64,000 nt of DNA from Cyanidium caldarium (lineage: Eukaryota > Rhodophyta > Bangiophyceae > Cyanidiales > Cyanidiaceae): positions 1 through 64,000 of the forward strand of contig JANCYW010000016.1 of NCBI GenBank assembly GCA_026184775.1. Reading direction: 5' to 3'. Every line of letters starts with the position of its first letter. Positions within the stretch are counted from its first letter, which is position 1. Of this stretch, positions 51,493 to 61,740 are shown one piece after another. Position numbers and translations under genes: made by a program. The notes under the pieces are model-generated. The model did no database searches. It was given only the letters and a program-made list of their open reading frames with translations, and was not told the origin of the DNA.

Positions 51493-54234
51493 TCATATCC
51501 GCGTCCCATCGGTGTCGGTGGCCGGTCGGCCGAACGGGCGACGGCGTGCGTCTCTCGCGGGCACGTCGGGGCGGCGATGTTGTGGCGACGGTTCCGCGCT
51601 GCTCATAAACACCGCCCGCAACAGCATCGCGAACGGTACGTGCCAGCGTCGTTCCCACACCCCGTTCAGGTAGTAAAATGTGCCCGGTAAGAGCATGCCC
51701 ACCAGAAACGCACAGCTCCACAGCGCCCGCAGCGCACTCACTTGCAACGACAACAAATACGATGCGCCGCTCACCAGCCACGACGCCACCGAAGCCGCCA
51801 GCGTTGGCGACAAATAGCGCCCCAGCGCCTGAGGCAGGGCGGTCGCCGACTGCACCACCGCGGTGCAGGCGCGCACCACCAACGACTGCACCAGACCGCA
51901 AGCACCCGCCCACAACCCCAGCCGATACGCCAGCGTCGCCTTGGGGTGCACGCCGCGCCTCGGCTCGCCGTACCAGTACACCGACCGTCGCTCCCGATAC
52001 AGATCCGCGTACCGCAAACTGGTGCGCCTCCACCAAAAATAGTCCGACAGCATAATGCCCACCAGCGGGCCGACCGCAGCGCCCACAAGAGACAGGGTGA
52101 ATTCGGTCAGCCACGACCGGTGGAAGAAGAGCGTGTGCGCCAGCGGCGACAGCGCCAGCAGCGAGGCGGTCACCGCCAGACCGGCCATGGCGGCGCGCGT
52201 CACCAGACCGCGCCCGGCGAGCTTTTCCAACGACAGCCGCGCCGGCACCAGATTCATGTTGGCGTTGGAGAGCAGAATGCCGGTGGCGATGAGCGACGGC
52301 GCGCCGATGGCGGCCACCGCGCTCCACATGCTGCCGTGCATCGACGACGATGCGGAGGAGGCGGAGGCGGCGGCCGTCGTCGCAGGCGCCAGCCAAAAGG
52401 TCAGCAGGCCGTCGGACGCACCCAACGAGGCGCACGCCGCCATCAGCGCCATGAGCATCACCGTCGGCACCAGTCCCAGCAGCACTCCGGCCAGTTGATG
52501 CGATTGGTGCTTGGCGGCGCGCGCCAGATCCCCGTACACCAACAACATCAGCGCCAGCGCGCCCGTCAGCCAGGAAGTCACCGGCAGCAGCCGCGACGGG
52601 TCCAGCGCGCCGGCGCTCACCACCGACTCCCACAGCTGCCGCAGCGACAGCGCCCACAGACCGGAACCGCCCCCGGAGACGGCCGACTGCTGCAATGCAT
52701 GCCGTGCGGTCAACAGCACGCCGCTGAGCACCGCGGCCGGTGCCACCACGCGACTGGCCACCAGCGCCACGGCGGCCGCTCGCGTGTACGGCGGCAGCGG
52801 CGTACCCCGCGGCGGCACATACCCGAACAGTCGCCGCAACAGATACCACCCGTGATGCGGCCGCTCCTCGGCGTACGGCGTCACCGCGGTGTGCACCGCG
52901 GCGCGCTCCAGCACGCCGCTCATACCGATCCACACCGCCTGTAGCACACAAAACGCCACCTCGCCGGCGCGACACAGCCACGCCTCGGCGGGCACAACGC
53001 CACCCGGCCACCAGCCGCGCCCTCCCATCCACTGCAGCGCTGGTTGCAGCAACAGCGCGGTGGTCTTGCCGGTGCACACCGCACCCAACGCCGTAGCCAT
53101 GCAGAACATCAACACCGCCACGGCGATACGGGTGATGCCGTAGAGGTAACGGCCGCCGCGATGTCCGAAAGCCGCGCGCGCCACGACCCCCGCACTGGCG
53201 CCGTATCGCGCCGACGAATGCGTGAACAGCGCGATGAGCAGGGCGCAGATGCCGGCGGCGGCGCCCAACACCACTGCCGGCAGTGCCAGAGCGCCCAACG
53301 GCAATGGTTGCACGGCGGAGGCGGCGTGCAGGAGCGGCCGCCATTCCAGGGCACACGCCGCGCACAGCAACCACAGCGGCGCGCTGGTGAGCGCCTGCGC
53401 CATCCACCACAGCGCCAGCGACAGGCCGTCCTGCACGCGCTGGCGTGCCGGATGCCACTCGGCCACCGTGCACTTCCAGTCCAGCTCCGAAGGCGGCAGC
53501 TGCGGTACGTAGGGCGAGGCACCGCGCCCGCGGAACAGGTACTGGAACGCCAACAACACGCTGGCGCCCGCCCAGAGCAACAGCAGCGGCTGCAGCGGCC
53601 GCAGCACCGCCTGCCACCGCACCAACACCGGCGACAGCGTCCACGCCGCCGCCAGCGCCGCCGCCACCAGCCACGCCATGGAGACGTAACGGCCGAGTAG
53701 GCGAACGCGCGTGCGCACCTGCAACCACTTCCACCACTCGTCGGGGGAGAAGTACTCGCCGGGGAGTTGCTTGGCGGTGCTGTACGCGCGATGCGCCGGT
53801 GCAGGCGCTTCACGAGTTCGGTGAGAGCGGGCGCGGTCGGAGGGCGGCTCCGGTCCCTCCGCATTCAAGCGGATACCCCGCAAGGTGCCCGTTGCACCGA
53901 ACGGGTGTTTCACCCGGGCCCCGCAGATGACCTGCCCCCCGCATCCCGGCCACCGAGACAGCACTTGCCGAGGCGCACGGCCCGCCGCCGGAGAGGCCCA
54001 CACGAACCACGGTTCGCACATAGCGAAAGCCGTTTGCCGTGTTGGCGGCGATACGCACGCTGCCATGCGTCCCGACGGGTCCCCGACGGGCGACTGGCTC
54101 GCGGGCGAGCGCGCTCTCCGCTGTGGAGCGACCGCCGCCGCCGCCGCCCGAAATCGCGCACGCATCGCCATGGCGCGCGCGCGCCGCGACACGAAATCGG
54201 CGGCGGCGGCGGTGGAGACGGAGGCGGCGCGCAT
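51493..54234 (-). CDS. NCS1-family nucleobase:cation symporter
   Basis: About 913 residues if the ATG at 54234 is used, against about 500 for typical NCS1 carriers. The carrier core has the signature VVARAAFGHRGGRYLYGITRIAVA, corresponding to the family's RasFGirGa...lR segment, then NANMNLVPARLSLEKLAGRG. Next come GPLVGIMLSDYFWWRRTSLRYADLYR and VYWYGEPRRGVHPKA, which match the conserved helix 10-loop. About twelve to fourteen membrane segments can be seen. Substrates in the family include uracil, allantoin, purines and thiamine; selectivity here is unknown. The N-terminal 200 residues are Arg/Ala-rich and not conserved; a plastid transit peptide or a later real start are both possible, so the 5' end is uncertain. 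Confidence 0.82.
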   Translation of the reverse strand: MRAASVSTAAAADFVSRRARAMAMRARFRAAAAAVAPQRRARSPASQSPVGDPSGRMAACVSPPTRQTAFAMCEPWFVWASPAAGRAPRQVLSRWPGCGGQVICGARVKHPFGATGTLRGIRLNAEGPEPPSDRARSHRTREAPAPAHRAYSTAKQLPGEYFSPDEWWKWLQVRTRVRLLGRYVSMAWLVAAALAAAWTLSPVLVRWQAVLRPLQPLLLLWAGASVLLAFQYLFRGRGASPYVPQLPPSELDWKCTVAEWHPARQRVQDGLSLALWWMAQALTSAPLWLLCAACALEWRPLLHAASAVQPLPLGALALPAVVLGAAAGICALLIALFTHSSARYGASAGVVARAAFGHRGGRYLYGITRIAVAVLMFCMATALGAVCTGKTTALLLQPALQWMGGRGWWPGGVVPAEAWLCRAGEVAFCVLQAVWIGMSGVLERAAVHTAVTPYAEERPHHGWYLLRRLFGYVPPRGTPLPPYTRAAAVALVASRVVAPAAVLSGVLLTARHALQQSAVSGGGSGLWALSLRQLWESVVSAGALDPSRLLPVTSWLTGALALMLLVYGDLARAAKHQSHQLAGVLLGLVPTVMLMALMAACASLGASDGLLTFWLAPATTAAASASSASSSMHGSMWSAVAAIGAPSLIATGILLSNANMNLVPARLSLEKLAGRGLVTRAAMAGLAVTASLLALSPLAHTLFFHRSWLTEFTLSLVGAAVGPLVGIMLSDYFWWRRTSLRYADLYRERRSVYWYGEPRRGVHPKATLAYRLGLWAGACGLVQSLVVRACTAVVQSATALPQALGRYLSPTLAASVASWLVSGASYLLSLQVSALRALWSCAFLVGMLLPGTFYYLNGVWERRWHVPFAMLLRAVFMSSAEPSPQHRRPDVPARDARRRPFGRPATDTDGTRI

Positions 54235-54762
54235 TCGCGAAGGACGCTGCCCTCCACGCCGACGATAAGCGCGACCATGGAGAAGAGGCGCGCGCATCCA
54301 CGACACCCGCGCGCCTTTGATGCGTGCCACCGTGCAACACGCTGTGCGGAAGCATCGACGGGAGCGTTCGAGATCCGATTTTCGTCCCCGTGTGTTCATG
54401 GAGGGTGCCATCGTGTCGGCTCCGTGGGCGATGTTTCGACATCGCGACACGCACACACACACACACACGTGTGGGTGGCGCTTGCATCCGAGTGTTTCGG
54501 TGTTCGATACGGCGCCCACGTCAGCAGCGGCTTTTTCAGGGCGACGTGGCTACGAGTTTCGCATACACTGGCCACAGCGCGTGCTGGACGTGCGTCGTGC
54601 GTTACGACAGGCTGTGTGAGGTGTTGTGGAGAGGTGCTGGCTTGTGGTTATGTGCAGTGGGTGCGACGCTTGAGAGCCGCCGCGGTCACAACCGTCCGAC
54701 CCTATCGTCTCGCAGATGTGTGCGAGTCGGAGTGGTGGAACCCGTCTCTGGCAACGCGACCT
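54235..54762. other. Intergenic, NCS1 5' side and Gly-rich gene 5' side
   Basis: 528 bp between divergent starts as annotated. It contains a CA/CG dinucleotide run (about 54450-54472). Minus-strand NCS1 frame continues to about 54519 with possible ATG codons (for example near 54408), so part may still be coding. Confidence 0.4.
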
Positions 54763-55482
54763 ATGTACAGAATCAAGTGGGCGTCGCTGCTCGCGGTGGT
54801 GTGCGCGTTGTCGATCCTGGCGTCGCTCGTTCGCTACGTCAGTGGAGCAAGTGGCAGTGCCGGGGGTGATCATCGTCGCTGCTGTGGAAATTTCGGGGTC
54901 GGCAACGGCACGAGTGGTACCAACGGTACCGACGGAGGCGGCGGTGCTGGAGGTGTCGGCATTGGAAACAATAGAGGGAATGGGGGCATGGGTATTGGAG
55001 GCAACGGTGGCAATGGCGGTTCTGGCGGTGGTGGTGCTGGAGGCATCGGTATCGGTGGCACCAGCATCGACGCCGTCAATGGAACAGGTGGCAACAACTG
55101 CTGCTGCTGTGGAAGTCTTGGACTCCGCAATGATCGAGAGCTCGTTGTTGCTGTTGCTGTTGTTGTTGTTGTATGCAACGGCACCAACGGAACGGTCGAT
55201 ATGAACATTGGCTCCACCAACACCGGCAACTCTGGCAGTATCGGGAACGACAACGTGAGCATCGGCCCGAACGGCATCAGCGTCGGCCCTGGTGGTGTAA
55301 GCATCGGCGGCCCGGGCGGTGTCAGCATCCGCGAGACGCGTGGCCGTAGCTGCTGCTGCTGCTGCTGTGGTACTTTGGGACAGGTCGACGGTAGCCAGGC
55401 AACGATCTGCGACGGAGGCTACGGTGACGTGGACGGCGTAGCCGTTGGCGGTGCGGGCGGAAACGGTGGAAACGGCGGCTGA
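54763..55482 (+). CDS. Secreted Gly-rich protein with cysteine clusters
   Basis: 239 residues. A hydrophobic N-terminus (WASLLAVVCALSILASL, about 7-23) is a signal peptide or anchor. The rest is mostly Gly/Asn/Ser/Thr with irregular repeats of the type GxxGVSIG and GIGGNGGNGG. Single or grouped cysteines stand out: CC at about 40, CCCC near residue 110 and a run of six Cys near 200. Such proteins may be extracellular matrix or wall components cross-linked by disulfides. No family is recognised. Several N-glycosylation sequons (NGT) are present. It is the plus-strand frame that gives a signal peptide; the neighbouring frames do not. Confidence 0.6.
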   Translation: MYRIKWASLLAVVCALSILASLVRYVSGASGSAGGDHRRCCGNFGVGNGTSGTNGTDGGGGAGGVGIGNNRGNGGMGIGGNGGNGGSGGGGAGGIGIGGTSIDAVNGTGGNNCCCCGSLGLRNDRELVVAVAVVVVVCNGTNGTVDMNIGSTNTGNSGSIGNDNVSIGPNGISVGPGGVSIGGPGGVSIRETRGRSCCCCCCGTLGQVDGSQATICDGGYGDVDGVAVGGAGGNGGNGG

Positions 55483-55636
55483 GCGGCGGTCATACGTAGA
55501 AGACACGAGATACACGAGGACAGGCACTCATGCCGATGCGTGCCGAGTCACCAAGAATACACGCTCGTCTGATGGTGTCTGTGCCGCAAACGCACCCCGA
55601 GCGCCATCGGCACAGCTCCAGCCTTTACACCGCCGC

Positions 55637-56492
55637 TCACGCCTTTCTCCGACGCCTATAAAAGAAGATATACCCGCAATCCGACGAGGTGCCGCCGGTC
55701 ACGCTGCACCCACTCTCCGAGATGCCGTACACCTCTTGCAGCGAGTAGTCTTCCACCGCCTCGACTTGGTCGTCGTCGAACAGCACCCACGCGCCGCCGC
55801 TGCTCTTGGCCAACGTCACGTAGTGTCCGTGACTGGGTTCGGCGCCCACATGCACCACCACCGCGAACAGCTCGAACAGGGCATCGCCGTCGATGGCGTC
55901 TTCGCTGGCGTTGCACAGACGCAGTTCCAGCGGGAAGGCGATGTGGTAATTGAGTTTGCGCAACGCCTTCTGGGTGGCCTCGCTATACTTGAACCGTTTC
56001 AGGTGCAGCGCCAGCACCTGCGGTAACCGTCGCACCAGCATGCGCTTCTCGGCCTCTTGCAGCGTGCGACACACCTCGCAGTAGAACTTGTCGTCGGCGC
56101 GGAGCATCTCGCGCGCCGAAAAGTTGCGCAAGCACGCCGTAATCGACGTCTGCTGCTCGATATCCAGCGACAGATCCAGAAAGTGCTCTTGCCGCCGCGT
56201 GACCGTCTCGCATCCCAGACAGCGCGTCTCGTTCACCAGTTCGCCCTGAAAAATGTCCTCCACGAACGTGCGCCGCGGGTTGGGCAGCGGCGGTAGGCCG
56301 CGCACCGCCCGCTCGTCGTCACACAGCTGTCGATCCTGCGCGACCAGGTCGGAACACTGGTTCAGCAGGAAATTGAGCAGTTCATGCGAATCCTGGTGCA
56401 TGTGACCCGAGAAGAGGCCGTTCTCTTGCCGCAGGCGGGAGATGAAACTGCGCGGCTCCACCGTGCCCGTGTAGAGAATCGGACGGTGATGG

Positions 56493-56526
<34 letters not shown>

Positions 56527-56570
56527 GGAGGCGAGCGGGATGGCTCGGCGACGACGGCGAGTTGCCCAGC

Positions 56571-56609
<39 letters not shown>

Positions 56610-57001
56610 TCCTGTGTCGAGGCGCCGGCCACCCGATGACAGTTGCGGTGCATGTCCGCGAACAGATCCGCCAGCGCCGTCAGCATATTATCGTTCACCG
56701 GCAGCATGTCGTGACGATACGGATAGCCGTCGTCCGGCTCATCGGTGCCGTTCCCCCGCAACGCCGCCACACTCGACGCCTTACCCCGCCGCAATCGCTC
56801 CCGACGCCGTTCCAACTCGGCGTGGTACCGCAACACCTCGCTGCGGAACGGCTCGCAAAAGTAGAGCGCCTGAATCACCGAGTTGGCGTAGCAGGTGTTG
56901 CCATAGTTCAACAGACCGCAGTACCGCTCCCGCCTCGACGGCGGCAATGAGCGCGCGTGCGCCTCCAACCGTAACCGCGCCGAACTGCCGCCGTTTGACA
57001 T
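55637..57001 (-). CDS. Ubiquitin-specific protease, USP12/46 (plant UBP3/4) type
   Basis: 454 residues from the ATG at 57001. The Cys box GLLNYGNTCYANSVIQALYFC holds the nucleophile (about residue 36); the His box is SHGHYVTLAKS, followed by the third acidic residue in WVLFDDDQVE. Zinc-binding CxxC pairs occur in TRCLGCETV and FYCEVCRT. Between them a QDSHELLNFLLN segment is conserved in all USPs. The close match to USP12/46 suggests dependence on WD40 partners like WDR48. Insertions with Ser10 and Asn11 tracts, coded by (GAC)n and (GTT)n on the plus strand (about 56577-56606, 56491-56523), interrupt the N-terminal part. Confidence 0.92.
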
Positions 57002-57255
57002 GAGATCCAACGGCAGGCCACTCGTCACGCCCAACGACCGACCGACCGGCACGGGGGACCACACCACCCGAGCGCGGCGGCGAACGCGATGTTGCGCGCG
57101 CCCGCGAACGAATCGCTGCGCGCTGATCGACGCGCACCCACGCGGCGGCCCCGTTCGTGCCGCGCTCGGGTGCAGGAGGGTGCGTGAATGGATGGTGGTT
57201 CGCTGGGGTCGACACACCTCTCCGCCTCGGACGCTATCAGGCTCCCTCCATTTTC

Positions 57256-58452
57256 ATGCCGGAGGGCGATAACGACGTCTCCGCTTCTCCGGTGGTGACG
57301 CCGTGGAACGTGGAGGGCGCCGTCGACTATCACAAACTGGTGGCCGAGTTCGGCTCGACGCCCATCGAGCCGGCGCTGGTGCAGCGAATCGAACGAATAA
57401 CCGGGGAGCGGGCGCACACCTTTCTGCGACGGCAGATCTTCTTCTCGCACCGGGATCTGTCGCAACTGCTGGATTGGTATGAGGCGGGACAGCCGTTCTA
57501 CCTGTACACCGGCCGCGGACCGTCGTCGGACGCGCTGCACCTCGGTCACCTGGTGCCGTTCATGTTCACGCGCTATTTGCAGCGAGTGTTCCGCGCGCCA
57601 CTGGTCATCCAGATCACCGATGACGAAAAGTTCCTCTTCTCCAAACAGGACGCCGCGGTGCGGCCTCTGGAGGCGTATCGACAGCTCGGCCGCGACAACG
57701 CCAAGGACATCCTGGCTTGCGGTTTCGATCTCGAGCGCACGTTTCTCTTCGCCGACACCGACTACCTCGCCCACCTGTACCCGAACGTGTTGCGCATCCA
57801 GCGTGCGGTCACTTTCAGCCAGGCGCGCGGCATCTTCGGCTTTCAGGACGCGGACAACATCGGCAAGATCGCCTTCCCGGCGGTGCAGGCGGCGCCGGCG
57901 TTCAGCTCGTCATTCCCGCACCTGTTCGGCGACAACGCCCAAGTGCCGTGCCTCATCCCGTGCGCCATCGACCAGGACCCGTACTTTCGCATGACCCGCG
58001 ACGTGGCGCCGCGGCTCGGCTACCGCAAACCGGCGCTCATCCACAGCAAGTTCTTCCCGGCGCTGCACGGACACCAGGGCAAGATGAGCGCCAGCATACC
58101 CGGCTCGGCGATTTACGTGACCGACTCGGCGGCGGCCATCCGCAAGAAAGTGAACAAGTACGCGTACAGCGGCGGCCGCGACACCGTCGAAGAGCACCGC
58201 CGGCTCGGCGGCGACTGCGACCGCGACATCGCCTTTCAGTACTTGACCTTTTTTCTGGACGACGACGAGCGGCTGGCGGATATCGCCGAGGCGTACCGCT
58301 CGGGCCGCATGCTGAGCGGCGAGCTCAAGGCCGAACTCATCCGTGCGCTGCAGCCGATGGTGGCGCAGCACCAAGAGGCGCGCGCCGCCATCACCGAGGA
58401 GACGGTGGCGCGGTTCATGCAGGTGCGCCCGATGGCGACATGGGGCGCGTAA
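57256..58452 (+). CDS. WARS: Tryptophanyl-tRNA synthetase, cytosolic (class Ic)
   Basis: 398 residues. The HIGH-type signature is HLGH in [15 protein letters not shown] (about residue 95), and the KMSKS loop reads KMSAS (about 276-280), as in eukaryotic cytosolic TrpRS. Other typical parts are [33 protein letters not shown] and [10 protein letters not shown]. The N-terminus with TPWNVEG is the eukaryotic/archaeal form; the animal WHEP extension is missing. ATG at 57256 follows the promoter shared with the USP gene (about 255 bp). The stop is 6 bp from that of the convergent helicase. Confidence 0.96.
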   Translation: MPEGDNDVSASPVVTPWNVEGAVDYHKLVAEFGSTPIEPALVQRIERITGERAHTFLRRQIFFSHRDLSQLLDWYEAGQPFYLYTGRGPSSDALHLGHLVPFMFTRYLQRVFRAPLVIQITDDEKFLFSKQDAAVRPLEAYRQLGRDNAKDILACGFDLERTFLFADTDYLAHLYPNVLRIQRAVTFSQARGIFGFQDADNIGKIAFPAVQAAPAFSSSFPHLFGDNAQVPCLIPCAIDQDPYFRMTRDVAPRLGYRKPALIHSKFFPALHGHQGKMSASIPGSAIYVTDSAAAIRKKVNKYAYSGGRDTVEEHRRLGGDCDRDIAFQYLTFFLDDDERLADIAEAYRSGRMLSGELKAELIRALQPMVAQHQEARAAITEETVARFMQVRPMATWGA

Positions 58453-58458
58453 GCGCAT

Positions 58459-61400
58459 TCAGGGTGGAATGCGAGCGGGCGCCTCGGCATCGACCTGGCG
58501 ATACCACTGCGGCGCCAGCTGCGCCAACCAACGGGCGTCGGGGACGGCCACGCAGCAGCGCAGGTACGGGCGCCGCGTCTCCACCAGCTCGTAGTATACC
58601 AGCAACGGTGGCGGGTTGTGAAACAGCGCGCTGGACGGGTGAATGTAGGCGACGCCGTCCGCGGCCGCCGCAGACCGGGAACGTCGGCCGTCCTTGCAGG
58701 TGGTGCGTCTCCCCGTGGCCGGCGCGGCGTCGACGGTGTAGGCGCCGACGCCCTCGTACAGACAACGTCGGGCGGCGTTCGCGAACAGCCCCGCGGTAAA
58801 CGCCGCATTCAATCGAGCGTCGCGGCTCGCCGCAGTGACCGCCCCGCCATCGCCGCACCGTTCCGTCCTTGTCGGCCACCGCCGTAAAATGTCCGCCAGT
58901 TGTCGGCGAATCTCGCGCGCCCGTTGCAACGCCCGCACCTGCACGTAATGCGCAGCGCACCAGCCGTCCGCGTACCCGCTGCACTCCCAGGCATCGTACA
59001 CTCGCACCAGCGTGCACGGATCGCCCGCCGGATGCTGCCACTCGGCGCGCACCCGCTCGGCCTCGCGTTGGGCGCTCGGATGTCGCGGCCGCAGGAACAC
59101 ATCGCCGCCCGAACCGCTATCGCCGCCGCTGCCCACGCACAACATCGCCACCGCGGTGAGCGCCTCCGACACGCACTGCAAGTCGACGCTGGCCAGCAGC
59201 ACGCGCGCCAGCCGCGGATCCAGCGGCAGGGCGGCCATACGGCGGCCGACGTCGGTGATACTGCCGCTGGGCCCGTCGAGCGCCCGCAGCGCCCACAGCA
59301 TCTGCATCGCCGCCAGGAGCAGCGCCTCGGCCGGCGCATCCAACCACTCCAGCCCGCCCTGACCGTGCAACAGCGCCGTGGCCCGCGGCACCACGCCCAT
59401 CTCCAGCAACGACAACACCACGCTGGCCACATCGGCGCGCTGCACCTCCGGCACCGGCTCTTCCAGCATCTCGGACGCGAAAGCGCGCGCCGAGTACAAC
59501 CGCACACATACACCGGGGGCGGTGCGGCCGGCGCGACCGGCCCGCTGCACGGCCGACGCGCGGGAGATGGGCGCGATGAGCAACCGCTCCACCCCGCCGC
59601 CCCCGTCCGTGGCGCAGAACACCCGCTGCTTGGACAGGCCGGTGTCCACCACGTAGCGCACGCCGTCGATGGTGAGCGACGCTTCGGCGATGTTGGTGGC
59701 CAGAATGCACTTGCGGATGTTCGGTGGTGCCGGCCGGAAAATGCGCTGCTGCTGTTCGGCGGGCATGGCCGCATACGCCGGCAACACCCCCAGACGAAGC
59801 GGTGCGCCGTCTGGGGCGGTATTGCCCGTATCATCCGCGCGCGAGATGTCCTCAAGTTGCCTCTCCAACGCGGCCGCCGCCGCCTCGATCTCCTCCTGGC
59901 CGGTCAGGAACACCAGGATATCGCCCGGCTCGCCACGCGCATGCACCTCCCGCACCTGCTGCACCGCCGCTTGCACGTAGTCGGCGGGGCGACGGGTCAG
60001 CGGCCGCCACACCACCTCCACCGGAAAGCTGCGCCCCGGGATGCGGAACACCGGCGCGCCCTGAAAGTAGTCCGCAAAGTGCGCGGCGTTCAGGGTGGCG
60101 CTGGTGACGATCACTTTCAGGTCGGGACGGTCGGGCGCACCGCCATCACCACCGCCCAACACACTACGCCTCAGCAACGCCAGCAGCACGTCGGTGTTGA
60201 TGGAGCGCTCGTGCGCCTCGTCGATCATAATGGCGCGGTAGGCCGAGAAGCGCACGTCGGCCATGGCCTCCCGCAGCAACATGCCGTCGGTCAGGTACGC
60301 GATGCGCGTCTCCGCCGAGGTGCGATCGTCGAAGCGGATACTGTAACCGACGCGTGTGCCCAGCTCGCAGTGCATCTCGGCGGCGACGCGTCGCGCCACC
60401 GACACCGCAGCCACCCGCCGCGGTTGCGTGCAGGCAATGCGTTGCGGAGGTGCGTGCCGGTCGCTACCGAAGCGCGGGTCCGCCAGCAGGTACTGCGGGA
60501 TCTGGGTGGTCTTGCCAGATCCGGTCTCGCCAACCACAATCACCACCGGATGCTGGTGCACGAGGTCGAGCAGCGCCTCGCGCAGCGGGGTGATGGGCAG
60601 GTCGGACGGCGATAGCGTGGCGGCGGCGTTGGGAGTGGATCGGTGCGGAGACGGTTGCCCCTGCTCCTTGCGGCGTCTGCTCTGGGATGACGTCGTCTGA
60701 CCGGCCTCCCCGGGGGCGGGATCGGCAGGAGCTCGTTGTCGTTGCAGGTGCCACCGCGACACCAGTTCGGATCCGGTGCGGGCGGCTGCCGACAGCTCGC
60801 CAAAGCTCTTGCGCAACAGCGAGGCGCCTGAGGCGACCCGAGTCGCTCGCCGCGGTCGCTGACGCGGTGGAGATGCTGGCGTAGCGTCCGCTGGGAATGG
60901 AGGAGATGTCTCGGCAGCGCGGTGGAAATAACGAAGCAGGAACGGCGGCAGCTCATTCGACCGTTCCACTGCCCTATCCGGCGCCGCCTCTCCGTAGCCC
61001 ATGTCGAGCGGGATTTCTGCGGCGCCACGCACTCCATCGCATGGTGGCGATGGTCCGGCGGCGCTCTCGGCGACGCCGGCGGCCCGCAAACGATTCTGCA
61101 ACCAGCCGTCGGCGGAGGATGCAGGTCGCCCGAGCATGCCATCCCAGCGCTGGTCGGTTCGTAGAACTTGTCGCAACGACTCCGTCGACAGACCGGATAC
61201 ACCTGCGCCCTCCACCGGTTGCGACGGTGGGGTGCTCCAACGAGAGACGCAAGCGCGCTTTCGCGCTCCCCTCACACTGGACGCTGCGGCAGCAGACACT
61301 TCCGTCACCCGTTCCGAATCGCTCCCAGCGCACTTCTGATACGCTTCCCACAACCGGCGACAGAGCACTGCACCCAGTGCTGAGCAGCGCCCTCCGGACG

Positions 61401-61560
61401 CTCCCTGCAACCGCCGCACAAACGTCTCCCGGTCCGGCGCGCTCGCCGCCAAGTGCGCCACAAACGCTGCCAAGGCGGCGTCGGTCACTCCCAGCGCCTC
61501 CAGCAACTCTGCGGCAATCGCTTCTCCATTATCCGGTGGCTTGACCATAGACTGTGTCAT
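58459..61560 (-). CDS. DEAH-box RNA helicase, PRP22/PRP2-like
   Basis: 1,033 residues. The helicase core has motif I GETGSGKT (about 343-350), motif II DEAH (about 447-450), SAT as TSATLN, and motif VI QRAGRAGRTAPG. These are followed by the winged-helix, ratchet and OB domains of DEAH splicing helicases, ending with LVYYELVETRRPYLRCC. The extreme N-terminus (LLEALGVTDAALAAFVAHLA) resembles the DHX8/PRP22 N-terminal helix, but I see no S1 domain, so PRP2 or PRP16 are alternatives. It is a likely spliceosome remodeller. The middle linker (about 190-320) is basic and low-complexity. ATG at 61560. Confidence 0.9.
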   Translation of the reverse strand: MTQSMVKPPDNGEAIAAELLEALGVTDAALAAFVAHLAASAPDRETFVRRLQGASGGRCSALGAVLCRRLWEAYQKCAGSDSERVTEVSAAAASSVRGARKRACVSRWSTPPSQPVEGAGVSGLSTESLRQVLRTDQRWDGMLGRPASSADGWLQNRLRAAGVAESAAGPSPPCDGVRGAAEIPLDMGYGEAAPDRAVERSNELPPFLLRYFHRAAETSPPFPADATPASPPRQRPRRATRVASGASLLRKSFGELSAAARTGSELVSRWHLQRQRAPADPAPGEAGQTTSSQSRRRKEQGQPSPHRSTPNAAATLSPSDLPITPLREALLDLVHQHPVVIVVGETGSGKTTQIPQYLLADPRFGSDRHAPPQRIACTQPRRVAAVSVARRVAAEMHCELGTRVGYSIRFDDRTSAETRIAYLTDGMLLREAMADVRFSAYRAIMIDEAHERSINTDVLLALLRRSVLGGGDGGAPDRPDLKVIVTSATLNAAHFADYFQGAPVFRIPGRSFPVEVVWRPLTRRPADYVQAAVQQVREVHARGEPGDILVFLTGQEEIEAAAAALERQLEDISRADDTGNTAPDGAPLRLGVLPAYAAMPAEQQQRIFRPAPPNIRKCILATNIAEASLTIDGVRYVVDTGLSKQRVFCATDGGGGVERLLIAPISRASAVQRAGRAGRTAPGVCVRLYSARAFASEMLEEPVPEVQRADVASVVLSLLEMGVVPRATALLHGQGGLEWLDAPAEALLLAAMQMLWALRALDGPSGSITDVGRRMAALPLDPRLARVLLASVDLQCVSEALTAVAMLCVGSGGDSGSGGDVFLRPRHPSAQREAERVRAEWQHPAGDPCTLVRVYDAWECSGYADGWCAAHYVQVRALQRAREIRRQLADILRRWPTRTERCGDGGAVTAASRDARLNAAFTAGLFANAARRCLYEGVGAYTVDAAPATGRRTTCKDGRRSRSAAAADGVAYIHPSSALFHNPPPLLVYYELVETRRPYLRCCVAVPDARWLAQLAPQWYRQVDAEAPARIPP

Positions 61561-61740
61561 TCTCCCACGCCTCGCCACTCCATCGTTCCCCGCCGGGCAA
61601 CACGAGCCTTGTGCGCGTGCGACCCACACGGTCTGCCGGTGGGGCTGCCCTCCGGCACGATCCACGGGTCGGTCGGTCAGTCGGTCGGTCGCTGGACAAC
61701 TCCCTGAAGCGGAGACGCGCGCCAGTTGGTGACGGTGTCC

